Positions 24,258 to 35,255 of a DNA stretch of 35,255 nt are shown in pieces. Every line of letters begins with the position of its first letter. Position 1 is the stretch's first letter. The DNA is from Nephromyces sp. MM_2019 (lineage: Eukaryota; Apicomplexa; Aconoidasida; Nephromycida): contig JADHZB010000956.1 in assembly GCA_015657535.1 (NCBI GenBank), forward strand, positions 5,266 to 40,520. The letters are read 5' to 3'. The position numbers and the translations under genes are program-made. Under the pieces are notes generated by a model that was given only the letters and a program-made list of their open reading frames with translations, did not search any database and was not told the origin of the DNA.

Positions 24258-25723
24258 TTGTGAAAATGTAGTTTTATTAATCATCTTAATACACGTGAAC
24301 ATACCTAAAACTTAAATACACACATCATTTTTTGCACACATTCTAAATAATATCTCGATACACAAATTAAATGACACAAACAGTTGCACACACAAATATA
24401 ACACACACCTATATTATCCTTCAAATTTTTAAAATTACAAAATATTTATAGCACAAAAGCAGTTATCTAAAAGTTTCGTATAAAACATTTTTCGTTTACT
24501 TCTAAATTGATTAGCTAATAGATAAATAGTATAAAATTTGTAAAATTATCAAAAATGTTTAACATATTGTAACCTTTTTTTAAAAATTACATTCTTAGCA
24601 AGGTAAAGTCTTTAATCAATTTAATTTGACTAATATTTTTTTTAATATATATATTTACACATATTTTAACAATAGCATCTAACAACCCTATATAATAATA
24701 AATTAAATTTAATACATAATTTGTATACATGGATTTAAATGACTTAGATTTTATTTATGTTGTATATATATCACACCAACTGTACACATTTTTACATATA
24801 TAGATACAATATATTTTTTCCATACACATTCGCCAACATTTAGTTGTATAAACATGAATCATAAGCGTTTGTATACACACTTATATACTAATATTTATAG
24901 TTTTTAAATACACCATATACATATATATAAATTGGTTAATTTCTATTTTATAAAATACGAGAGTACTAATTAGTGATAAACTTGCAAACAAGACTAGTAA
25001 TTAACAATTCAACGAGATATAATTAATTTGAATACAATTTTTATATTAAATTTGATGTGCGTAACACGTAAATATATATAAATATACAAATTCTCACTTA
25101 TTATAACTTAACCTATATAAACACCTAAATCAATAACACATATCACACCCACAACTACAAGAGCAGCACCACTTTAAAACAAAAATTATCACTTGGATTG
25201 ACATTGTGAGCACATATCGAAGTTTAGTGAAAATTGTTACATCAATTTAATTATAGTTCAAAATTTGTATGTTTATTAAAAATTCCTTTGGAGCTGACCC
25301 ATTATCTCTTCAAACTTTAAGCTGTGTCGATTGACTTTACAAATAACATCAATAAAAAATTAAACAAACCAGTATTATATATTATCGCTTCACAAATCCT
25401 TCCATAAGTGACCTATTACGTTATACCCTCTCTAAACTCACTGGCGGATATACCATAACTACAAATTCTTACACCCATATTTGACATACTTTAAGCCGAA
25501 TATAAAAAAGTAAGTAAACTATAGAGTGTTATCTCCCTGATTTATACTTAATACAATCTTGAGATACCCTTAAAAGACATACATGTCACTCTTACCCTGG
25601 CATTTACCTAAACACAAACTACTATTCGCTCCTATACAACACTCACTATCCACATAGACATCAAGGATACACCCTACATACATATCAAACTATGCTTTGT
25701 AACCCTCCGTAGGTATAATCACC
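24258..25723. other. Intergenic region between copies C and D
   Basis: About 1.5 kb, AT-rich, with scattered acaca words in the first 160 bp after copy C. From about 25400 it becomes less AT-rich and pyrimidine/CA-richer up to the start codon of copy D, where the context is caccATGg. No gene or RNA seen. Confidence 0.6.
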
Positions 25724-28700
25724 ATGGATACTAAACAAGGACCAACCTTGAAGAAATTCAGGGAGCTAATGAGAGAGAATGGCATTGATGCCTATGTTCT
25801 CTACATGGGTGATCCACACAACTCCGAACACCCAGGACTACATGACAAGCGTATTACATTTATCTCTGGCTTCAAGGGATCCGCTGGTCGGAGTATTGTT
25901 ACACTTGACTCTGCTTACCTTTGGACTGATGGAAGGTGAAATCGACATCAATCTCTATCTTTACTCGCACTCATATTCCTATGACTTTGCATCTACGCAT
26001 TATATATACCCTGAAATTCTTGTCGTATATGGCTTCAATAATTATCGTATTACTTCTCTTCCCTCTACTTCACACTGTCCACCTATCTTCTTTTCATGTG
26101 TCCGATTTATTTTGGTGCTACAATATATTTTCTCGGTGAAAATTTTTTCATTTATTCCTCCTCAATACCTGCTAGATATTTCACCCAAGCATTAAATCAA
26201 CTTGAAGATGGTTGGACTCTTATGAAGATGAATTACCCTGGTGTACCTAGCATGCTCGAATTCCTCTCTAACTCACCCAGTAAGTCTTATCAAAAGAGTT
26301 GATTGTTTGAATTAATCAGGAATCATTTAAATCATGAACAATATAGATTTGAATTATATATTTATATTAAGTGTATATACACAACACAACTAACTGAGAA
26401 AATTAACTTTACACCAATTTCCTCAATTATATAAGTGTATGTACTCATTAAAATACTCTTTTTTATTAAAAAGGCCAATCGATTGGATTAGATGGGAGCA
26501 CCACCACTATTTCTGAATTTAATATGCTAAAAACGGAACTTAATAATAAGAAAATAAGACTTATACAGCCCTCATTGGTGGATGTATTTATGGGGGAAAA
26601 TCAACCTAAAAATAAATCCAGCACTATCATCAATCACCCATTGGAGGTTACTGGAATAGACACTCAAACAAAACTTAACAAATTAAATGAACAAATCAAG
26701 ATGGAAGGAGCTGATTGTCTATTTGTTTCAGTAATGCCAAGAATAATTAATATTTCTCAAAAGCTTAAGAATCTTCCAAAACCAAAACTCTACACATTCT
26801 AATTCAATCAAACTCATACATACCCTTAGATTTAATTATATACAGACACACATACAATCAGTTTGATTTATAGATTAACAAATACATAAATTGAAAATCA
26901 TAGCTATATACACATCTACAGTCATAAATACCCACAAATACCTACAATCTTATACACCACCTATATATATACAAACGCACGTGTATATACACACAGATAC
27001 ATGCACACATATACATCAGCATATTTTTATATATAAATACACACACATACGTACATATACTTACCTTTATTTACACACATTAACACTCTTCTCTCTCACA
27101 CTCAATTATTCAGGCATTGGATGAGGTTGCTTGGGTGTTAAATATGCGTGCAAATGATATAGCCAATGTGCCTGTGTTTTATTCTTACCTTTTCATAAGT
27201 TATAATAAAACAGTATTATTTGTAAACAAAGAACAATTTAGTGATGAGGCAAAACAAATGATAACTAATTTCTCTATTGAAACTATGTAAGAATAAAATT
27301 GAGCTATTCATAGTAATTATTTAATATAAAATACTTTACTCATTTCGAACATCTAACTACGTATTGAATACACACACAAATTTTATTTCATAATCTTATA
27401 CCTGATAAACTTTTTTAAACTCGAATATTAAATATACAAGACACTTATCTCATATATATGACACACTTATATATACACACTACCTCTTAATTTTTTCACA
27501 CATGTTACAATTTTCTTTTTATTTTTCTTTACAAGTTAATTTTATTACATATATACATACAAATTAGGCCATACGCATCAGTTACTGAATTTTTGAAAGA
27601 TTATTTTAAAGAAAACACACACAGCAAAATGTGGATGGACCCCCGTACAAATTCAACAGTTTATTTCTGTATAACAAATCCAGGAGAAAGTGTTATTTTG
27701 AAACAATCTCCAATCATATTGATGAAGGTATATATATTTACATGCGTTAAAAATTAATCAATTTAGTATTTATCACTGTTGTAATTTTTACCTTTTATGT
27801 TTATGTGTGTGTGCTTATACCCTTCCAATGCATACACACAAAATTTTGATTATTACCTTAGTCAATAAAGAATGAAGCTGAAATGAATGGTATGCGTAAA
27901 GCACACATCAAAGATTCAGTTGCTCTCACCAAGTTTTTTTATTGGATAGAGGTATACTCATTTTAATAGATGTGTATGTGTGAGCTTGTATATGTGAGTG
28001 TGTCAATTTGTGTGTATTTTTATGTGTCATTATGTATTTGTGTGTATTTGTGTGTCTGTGTGTGTGTGTGTGTGTGTCTGTGTGCCTGTGTGTGTCTGTG
28101 TGTCTGTGTGTGTGCGTATGTATGTGTAAAGATATCTGTATATAATATATGATTAAACTTGCAAACACATATTAATCTCATAATGCAAATTTTAAATTTT
28201 TACTGATCTTTAGAAATCAAAGGCAGATGGATCCCTATTCAAATCAAATGAATTCGAATTGGCCCAAAAATTGAATAATTATCGTACAGAGCAGGTTAAT
28301 TGAAATTTAAACATCTCTATATTATCTTTACATATACATATCTTTATGTTTGATCACCTCGAATAACAAACTTTCTGTATTCTTACTTTTCTTCACATTT
28401 TACAGTCCCCAATCTTACATATTCTTATACTAATACTCTCTGATTTTATATATAATTAACCTCAAACATACATTCAGATATAATTACCTTTACACATTGT
28501 CACCCTTGCACATTCTTAGCCCTAAACTTCTACATTATACAGTTACTATATATCCCTACTTGGTTACATCACTACACCTGAACAATCCCCCTCTTAGATA
28601 TACCTACATTTAAGCATTATTTATACACACACAGGAAGGTTTTAAATGTACTTCAATGGGTACTATCTCCGGTAATGGCCTGAATTCCGCCATTATTCAT

Positions 28701-29702
28701 TACAGGTTAATCCATCATACAAAACATTTCAAACACACACAATATTTTACACACAAAAAATATCCCAAAAACACCAAATTTTTGATACACCTACAATATT
28801 TCAAACACACTATATTCCATATACGCACAATATTCCAAACACAATAACTATACTAAAAATACATAATATTTTACACACACACAACATTCCAAACACGTAG
28901 CCTACTCCAAAAACACACAACATTTTATACACACCAAGTAATTTACACAAACTTAAAACTACACACTACTTCCCATTTATATAGACCTAGTGAAACTGCT
29001 AGCGCTACTATTCATGAAGCAATGCTATTAGTTGACTCTGGAGGTCATTACACTGAGGGCTCCACCGATATTACACGCACAATTCATCTTGGCCAACCTA
29101 CTGAATTTGAGAAACTCTGTTACACATTGGTCTTAAAGGTAAATGCGTGTATTCATATATATGTGTATATATATATAAATATGTGTGTATGTATATGATG
29201 TGTATGCATGTGTGTACTTATACATGTGTGTATGTATGTGTGTATGTATCTACGTATGCGTGTGTGTGAGTGTGTATGTGAGTGTGTATGTGTGTACACA
29301 TATATGTGTGTGTATACATATTTGTGTGTGTATATAATCAAAATTTCCCCTCATTTTGTTAGGGTCATATTGCATTAGCAAAGGCAATTTTCCCACAGAA
29401 AACAAAGGGTCCACAACTTGACAGCTTTGCTCGACAATTTCTTTGGTCGTATGGCCTGGACTTTTTTCATGGTACAGGTCATGGTGTTGGGTCTGTACTT
29501 ACACTACATGAGGGCCCTATTAATATTTCCAGTTATTTAGGGGTAATTCATATGTGTGTGTATATATAAATCATGCGGATCAATGTACAAATATACACCT
29601 ATCATCATCAATATGTGTGGATTTAATTATTATGGGTATCTATCGATGTAAATGGCATGTGTTTATAATATTATTCTGTATCTATAAAACTCGAAATACC
29701 TA

Positions 29703-29739
<37 letters not shown>

Positions 29740-30677
29740 TATAAATTTATTACCATATCTCATAAACACAGGGTCCAGCTTCTCAAACAGACCTTACTCC
29801 TGGTATGATTGTATCTAATGAACCTGGTTATTATGACACTGAAAAGAAATTTGGTATTCGCATTGAAAATTTACTTGCTGTACAAAAGTATGTATTAATA
29901 ACTATAAATCCTGAATGGTATATGCAGAGTAAAAATTTTAATTTAAACACAAATATACCCTTGTTTAATAAAACATTTGTAAAATAAGCTAATAAATGTA
30001 TATGGGATCTTATGTGCTTAGATATATAGTGATATATACAATTAAAAAATATTACATGAAAATAGTTCCCGCTCAACACATACATTATTTAATAAACAAA
30101 TATCCATTAGTATTCATATATCTATACATACTGTTATGGACATTCATCATTATTAATCAATCTTAATACATTTGGAAAAGAAGTTTTGTTTTTAAGGCAG
30201 GGTGTAGTTATATCTCTATTTTACAAACAAAATCTTTCTTAAATTAAGACACACATTTCAAATTTTTTAGGGCACAAACAGAAAACAATTTTTCAGGCAT
30301 CTCTTATAACAATTTTGAAGTTCTTTCATTTGTATGTAAATTTATAGCATATATATATATATACATATTAGCATTCCATTCGATTCTACATTAGCACTTT
30401 CACTCTAACAAAACATAACTTCATGTCCACAATCCATAACAATATACCGAATCAGAATTTAACACCTTTTTTTTATTCAATTCAGTTTCCTATTGATACC
30501 CACCTAATCAATTTTTCACATATGACACAAATGGAAATTGACTGGTTGAATAATTACCATGAAACAACCTATGAAAAAGTTTCAAAGTGTTTAAAAGAAC
30601 AAGCTGAAATGAAAGATGTTGACTATTCACATCTTATCGAATGGCTAAAGATAAAGACCTCAAAAATAACAACTTGA
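25724..30677 (+). CDS. Xaa-Pro aminopeptidase (XPNPEP1-like, M24B), copy D, 13 exons
   Basis: Exons: 25724-25935, 26176-26279, 26474-26730, 27114-27286, 27568-27727, 27862-27951, 28214-28294, 28635-28705, 28985-29138, 29363-29542, 29772-29887, 30271-30331, 30486-30677. All junctions are GT-AG and in phase, giving 616 residues ending in TGA. Exon 4 equals exons 4+5 of copy C, and the last exon equals exons 14+15 of C, so two introns are precisely absent. Expected metal ligands D400 and D411 (LVDSGGHY..GSTDITR), H474 (FHGTGHGVG), E511 (SNEPGYYD) and E526 (GIRIENL), and catalytic H483 (LHEGP), are present. Introns vary: some CA-rich (26731-27113, 28706-28984), some TG-rich (27952-28213, 29139-29362), one with an (AT)n run at 29703-29732. 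Likely an active aminopeptidase P. Confidence 0.9.
28041..28120. repeat. TG microsatellite in copy D intron
   Basis: TGTGTG/TCTGTG repeat within the intron that follows exon 6 (27952-28213). No coding role; the antisense open frame over it encodes only Thr-His repeats. Confidence 0.85.
29145..29335. repeat. TG/TA-rich repeat in copy D intron
   Basis: Most of the intron following exon 9 (29139-29362) is degenerate TGTGTATG repeat on the sense strand. No coding role. Confidence 0.8.
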
Positions 30678-33021
30678 ACAGCAAAACTTTAACCTTATAA
30701 TCTTTAGATTGGTCTGCAAAAAGTCACTCATACATAGATCATCCATATAGTACATTAACAAAAATACAATTTTATTCCCAAGGTTATATATATATATATT
30801 AAATAAATTTATATTTTTACTCAAGGTAGTAAATAATTTTTTAAGTAAACTTAAGCGAATTTAGTAAATCAAACTAATTTTGAATGTTTTAATGAAGCCT
30901 ATCTTTTAACTAATTGCTTGTACAATATATATATATATATATATTAGTAAAACCAAACATATTACTAAAACTTATTTTGTGCTTGATATTAAGAAAATTA
31001 AATCTTATATTTTAAGATAGAAATATTTCGTATTTTTATTCTTATGCTTCATGAAGCTTTCAGATATGATAAATTACACCAACCATATATATTAAATAGT
31101 TTTCATTACTTTACACCCCTGCCCATATTTTTTAATAGATTTCTGGAAAATTAAAAAGTAGCTACAATAGATAAAAAACCCCAATAGCAACAAATTAACA
31201 GTTTAGAGTATCAATTTTGAGTTCATGAATATGTTAAGTGTTAACGGGAAATTGATTGAAAATTCAATTATTTTATTTATGCAAGTATAAGTTAAAATCA
31301 AATGACCTCTGTTTATGAATTTCCTTCGTAAGAATATTGAATTCTTATACTAGTACACAAGGGAAAATTCTTAAAGTGTTAATTATATAACAACATCTAA
31401 GTTTTGCTAATTTTCAATGTTTAGATTCAGAATTTAATTATTAATAGTCTAATATTTATCGTTTTGTTAACCTGTAGGTGAATTTTTTATTTAAAAATAT
31501 CTGGTGCTCTTATTGATAGTCATTAAGGTTCAGTTTTAACTTGCCTTTTTTTCATAAATCAAAAATATTTAAAATTCTATCCTAAAATTGGTGATCAATA
31601 TTTGACTATTATTTACACATGCTATGAAAAAGAGTTTAATTAATTTGTCTGTTTCATCGTATCATCTACATTAAAATTAGTGTCTGATAATCTCATTTTT
31701 GTTAACTTTTTATTCAAATCAAAAGCTGATAAGTCAACCAATACTTGTGACTTTTTCGGAAGTGATTTCATTGTTTCAATTCTCTTGGAACCGTTTTATA
31801 CTTGTTCTTCGGCTCGAAAGGCAAGTTGTTGATTTTTACTTAATTTTTCAAAGATATTGCTGTGTTCAATGGTTTGAATGAATTCAGGAAAAAGGAAATT
31901 GAATTATAATTCAAGGTTTTATTTAACTGAATTTTCATTACATATAATTTGACTAAATTACTAAAGAATTACTTGATTAAGAAGTGTTTAATAAAAATTT
32001 GAAAAACAATCACACAAGGATACACCATATAATAAGTATCAATGTATAGATTATCATGTTGAGTTTTTTATATTGAAGATTTTTATAATAATTTCGTTAA
32101 GGATGGGAGGGTTTGTTTAATCAAGCATGTTATATAGTTTGCTGTTTCAATTTACTATTGCTAGCCAAGTGAAATTAATTTGTTAGACATATATATGTAT
32201 ATATTGAATAGCCTCTACTTACTCGTCTCTATTTTATCTTTTTGCTTTAACAAAGTGTTTTGATGGTTTTCATTATGTGGTTCTTGTTAATTTTGTTACA
32301 ATGATATTTGCATATACTACAATTGGTCTAAAAGTCTTAATAGTTAATTCTTTCCTATCGTAACTGATTTACATATGTTGGGTGATTAATATACATAAAG
32401 TCAAAATTATTAGCTAATATTATTAAGCATTGGTAGCTGCTATGTATCGTACACTTTACACTATCGGCGTTTATTAGCCACTCACCATAACGCTGTTGAT
32501 AATTTATCACCAAAATGTGAATTAAATATATCTACACTCGAATTTCTTGAAATAGCAATTAGATTCTGCAGCTCAAGAAAATTGATTTTAAAGAAATAAA
32601 TTTTAACTAGAAACTAAACCAATACGCTTTTCCCTTGACATATTTATTCCTGAGAAACAAATTTTCTAACAAGCCAGCATTGCTTTCACGCATATTTAAA
32701 TTACCCTTTGAACGAATATTAGAAATATTTTTTATTGATCTCCAGTTAAGATTCTTAGTTATCTTTTATAAGTAATTTAGTAACTACAAGTACAAACTGT
32801 AGTTGCTTACAAAGACCAATAATTAGTAGCTACGGCACTGAAAAGTTTACTAAAACACAAAAATTTTTTTACGTATATCCTGAAGTTTTCCTTCGCACAA
32901 CAACCAAAAAGTAGAATATATGATCTCACAATAATTTATAGTCCACAAAGAGAATCTTGTATTACCAATTTTCATTCGTCTGAGTAGGTAATACCTAATA
33001 GAACAACCACCTAACACAAAA
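30678..33021. other. Intergenic region between copies D and E
   Basis: About 2.3 kb, the longest spacer of the cluster, AT-rich with almost no CA/TG microsatellite. It has short (AT)n runs near 30788 and 30925. A 60-codon open frame at 31699-31881 has no recognisable similarity. I see no remnant of a further aminopeptidase copy (no HGTGHG-like or SNEPG-like coding word) and no RNA gene. Confidence 0.6.
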
Positions 33022-34902
33022 ATGCAACCAATGACAGCTGAACAATCGGCCGCTAAGATGGCCAAATTCCGAGCAAAAATGAAGAGTAATGGAATGGATT
33101 CATTTGTTTTCTTCCATGGAGATGCTCATAATAATGAATACCCTGAACCGAGCGATTATAGAATGGCATTTATGTGTGGCTTCAACGGTTCATATGGCAT
33201 GGGAGTTGTCACCGCTAATAAGGCTGCATTGTTTACCGATGGAAGGTATAAACTACAAGCAAAGTTACAACTAGAACCAGGATGGGAAATGTATGACACT
33301 ACTGATCCATTCACTGATAACATGACTCAGTATATGAATAAAATGACTGATGATGTTAAAACTGTGGCATTTGATGCTCATTTTACAACTAATATGGATT
33401 ACACTTGGATGTCTGAAAACATGTATCCAAGCTTTGAATTCTGTCCGCAATACACAAGCTTTGTAGATGAAGTTTGGGGGGAAGATAAAATCCATCAAAA
33501 GTTTCACACCTTCGACTGTCACCCAATGGAATTTGCTGGGACTGACGCCAAAGAAAAGCTGGAACGAATAAGAGCGGAAATGAAAAAAGAAAAATGCGAC
33601 TCATTCTTTACTGGGGGTATAGAAGATATTGCATGGACGTATAATATGAGAGGATCAGATCTCATCCACACACCCGCTTTTTATGCTTATACATTTATCA
33701 CACATGATTCTGCAAAGGTTTATGTAAAAACTGACTGTATGACGGATGCAGCTAAACAAGCTTTTAAGGATTATGATGTTGAGGTCAAGAGTTATTTTGA
33801 TGCTGCAGGTGATTTACAGAAATATGCACAAAACATGGGCCATCATAAACTCTTTCTAGATGAAAGAGCATCATATGCTTTTTACAATTTCTTCGACTCT
33901 ACTCAGATCAAAACGGCACCATCACCCATAGCTCGTTTTAAAGGTGTGAAAAATTCTGCAGAAATAGAAGGTATGAAAAAGGCACATATGAAGGATGCTA
34001 TGGCAATGTGTAGATTCATGTGTTGGCTGGATAAATGTACAGAAGATGGTTCTATCTTTGATATGAAAGAAACAGATTTATCTGATAAATGCGATTATTT
34101 GAGAACTGAACTTGATGGTTATAAGTCTGCTGCCTTTGGTACAATTGCAGCTATAGGTGAACATGGAGCAATGGGTCACTATAACTTCAAGAATAGAGAA
34201 AAATTCAACCTTGATTTATCTGTTAAGAAACAGATGCTCCTCCTTGATAGTGGTGGTCAATATACAGAAGGTACTACTGATGTTTCAAGAACCAAACATC
34301 TTGGTGAACCAAGTGATTATGAAAAATTTTGTTACACAACTGTCTTTAAGTCTCATGTAGCATTTGACACAATGGTATTCCCACCTGGTACAAAGGGCCC
34401 ATCAATAGATGCAGTTGCACGAAGTATTCTCTGGAAAAGAGGTATGGACTATCATCATGGCACTGGCCATGGTGTGGGCGCTGGTTTAAATGTGCATGAA
34501 GGCCCATTCAAAGTAGATAAAAAGCTATTTGGTACATATGTAACAACCAATTTAGAGCCTGGATGTTGTTTAACAAATGAACCAGGAACATATCAAAAAG
34601 AAAATGGGTTCGGTATTAGACTTGAGAACACTTTATTTGTTAAGGACACACCAACACAATTTAACCATTCATCGATGCAATTTTATGCATTTGAAAACAT
34701 GACATTTGTCCCCTTTGAAACAAATATGTTTGATTGGTCTGAAATGACTAAAGAAGAAACAGATTGGTTAAATAACTATCATCAAGAAGTATGGGAAAAA
34801 GTAGGAAAAATGTTTAAAGAAGATACTGAGAAGAACGGAACAGATAATACAGAAGTTATGGACTGGTTATATAAAGTTACTCGAACTGCTGGACCTCAAT
34901 AA
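33022..34902 (+). CDS. Xaa-Pro aminopeptidase (XPNPEP1-like, M24B), copy E, intronless
   Basis: Single open frame of 626 residues ending in TAA. A second in-frame ATG four codons on could also start it. By eye it is the most divergent of the five, especially in the first two domains, where it has FNGSYGMGVVT in place of FTGSAG. The catalytic domain is well kept: expected metal ligands D409 and D420 (LLDSGGQY..GTTDVSR), H483 (HHGTGHGVG), E520 (TNEPGTYQ) and E535 (GIRLEN), and catalytic H492 (VHEGP). The spacing D420-H483 is the same 63 residues as in the other copies. It should be an active aminopeptidase P, possibly with altered peptide preference. No introns, no signal peptide, and a single VIH..-type CA patch at most; CA repeats begin only after the stop (34908-34960). 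Confidence 0.94.
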   Translation: MQPMTAEQSAAKMAKFRAKMKSNGMDSFVFFHGDAHNNEYPEPSDYRMAFMCGFNGSYGMGVVTANKAALFTDGRYKLQAKLQLEPGWEMYDTTDPFTDNMTQYMNKMTDDVKTVAFDAHFTTNMDYTWMSENMYPSFEFCPQYTSFVDEVWGEDKIHQKFHTFDCHPMEFAGTDAKEKLERIRAEMKKEKCDSFFTGGIEDIAWTYNMRGSDLIHTPAFYAYTFITHDSAKVYVKTDCMTDAAKQAFKDYDVEVKSYFDAAGDLQKYAQNMGHHKLFLDERASYAFYNFFDSTQIKTAPSPIARFKGVKNSAEIEGMKKAHMKDAMAMCRFMCWLDKCTEDGSIFDMKETDLSDKCDYLRTELDGYKSAAFGTIAAIGEHGAMGHYNFKNREKFNLDLSVKKQMLLLDSGGQYTEGTTDVSRTKHLGEPSDYEKFCYTTVFKSHVAFDTMVFPPGTKGPSIDAVARSILWKRGMDYHHGTGHGVGAGLNVHEGPFKVDKKLFGTYVTTNLEPGCCLTNEPGTYQKENGFGIRLENTLFVKDTPTQFNHSSMQFYAFENMTFVPFETNMFDWSEMTKEETDWLNNYHQEVWEKVGKMFKEDTEKNGTDNTEVMDWLYKVTRTAGPQ

Positions 34903-34989
34903 TCAATATACACACAGAAACACACATAATATAAACACTTGTTTACACACATACACACCATATAAATATACACAAACCCACAGTTATAC

Positions 34990-35033
34990 ATGTGTGTATG
35001 TGATATATATATATATATATCACATACACACAT
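34990..35033. repeat. Perfect 44-bp palindrome (hairpin) downstream of copy E
   Basis: Every base from 34990 to 35011 pairs with its mirror from 35012 to 35033. The arms are atgtgtgtatgtg and cacatacacacat around an (AT) core. About 88 bp past the stop codon, so it could form a hairpin in the 3' UTR of copy E or a cruciform in DNA. Confidence 0.93.
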
Positions 35034-35240
35034 AATAATATAAAATCTGTGGATTTCAGTAATTTTCCAAATACAAGATAATAAAAAAAATTGTTTTATT
35101 TTAAGTCTAAATTATTCGTATCTTACACACATAACAATTTTCACTATTTGTAATATGTATTTTTTTTGTCATTATCATTATGATGTTTGTGTTTATAAAA
35201 AATTTTTAATTTTATAAACTCGAAAAAACATCCAATTTTC

Positions 35241-35255
35241 TTTTTTTTTTTTTTT
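35241..35255. repeat. T run at window end
   Basis: Fifteen consecutive T reach the last base, so the tract may be longer. Most likely a homopolymer where the contig ends; no coding sequence adjoins it. Confidence 0.9.

Larger units (their letters stand above)
34903..35255. other. 3' flank of copy E
   Basis: CA-rich patch right after the stop, a perfect 44-bp palindrome (34990-35033), then AT-rich DNA up to a T run at the window edge. Presumably contains the copy E 3' UTR. Confidence 0.6.

Noticed and set aside
10653..30677. Copies A, C and D as fragmented pseudogenes
   Set aside because: The apparent fragments are exons. Every break coincides with GT...AG borders, phases match, and all catalytic residues are intact.
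31699..31881. 60-codon open frame between copies D and E
   Set aside because: No motif, no neighbouring exon in phase, and no similarity to the aminopeptidases.

Overview
This is an AT-rich stretch of a eukaryotic nuclear genome, most likely from a unicellular organism with many short spliceosomal introns. All introns I could place are GT-AG. All six genes end in TAA or TGA and need no reassigned codons, so the standard code fits. Poly-(CA)/(TG) microsatellite is extremely abundant, above all in the left half. I cannot name the species. The sequence fits an intron-rich protist but nothing in it fixes the lineage. The window starts inside a (GT)n tract and ends in a T run, so it may be a whole contig broken in simple sequence at both ends.

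Layout. 1-3567: gene-free, TG-rich on the + strand up to about 2270, then CA-rich. 3568-8335: a four-exon gene for the beta subunit of the AP-3 adaptor complex, heavily invaded by Thr-His (CA-repeat) insertions. 8336-9956: intergenic, with a 16-bp minisatellite. 10653-34902: five head-to-tail copies of a cytosolic-type (XPNPEP1-like, family M24B) Xaa-Pro aminopeptidase. They are copy A (14 exons, 10653-15427, possible N-terminal extension from 9957), copy B (intronless, 17080-18936), copy C (15 exons, 20376-24257), copy D (13 exons, 25724-30677) and copy E (intronless, 33022-34902). All six genes are on the + strand.

All five aminopeptidases keep the two-metal ligand set (Asp, Asp, His, Glu, Glu) and the catalytic histidines, so all look functional. 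Exons of A, C and D join in phase at homologous positions. The intron sets differ by a few clean presence/absence events, and copies B and E have none. Aminopeptidase P removes an N-terminal residue that precedes proline, so the cluster suggests an amplified capacity for digesting proline-containing peptides. AP-3 sorts cargo to lysosome-like organelles; its adjacency to the cluster need not be functional.

The most notable points are the mixture of intronless and intron-rich tandem paralogues, the intron presence/absence pattern, the strand-biased CA/TG microsatellite invasion of the AP-3 gene, a 20-bp minisatellite in AP-3 intron 1 whose every unit carries a splice-donor-like and a splice-acceptor-like motif, and a possible targeting extension on copy A.
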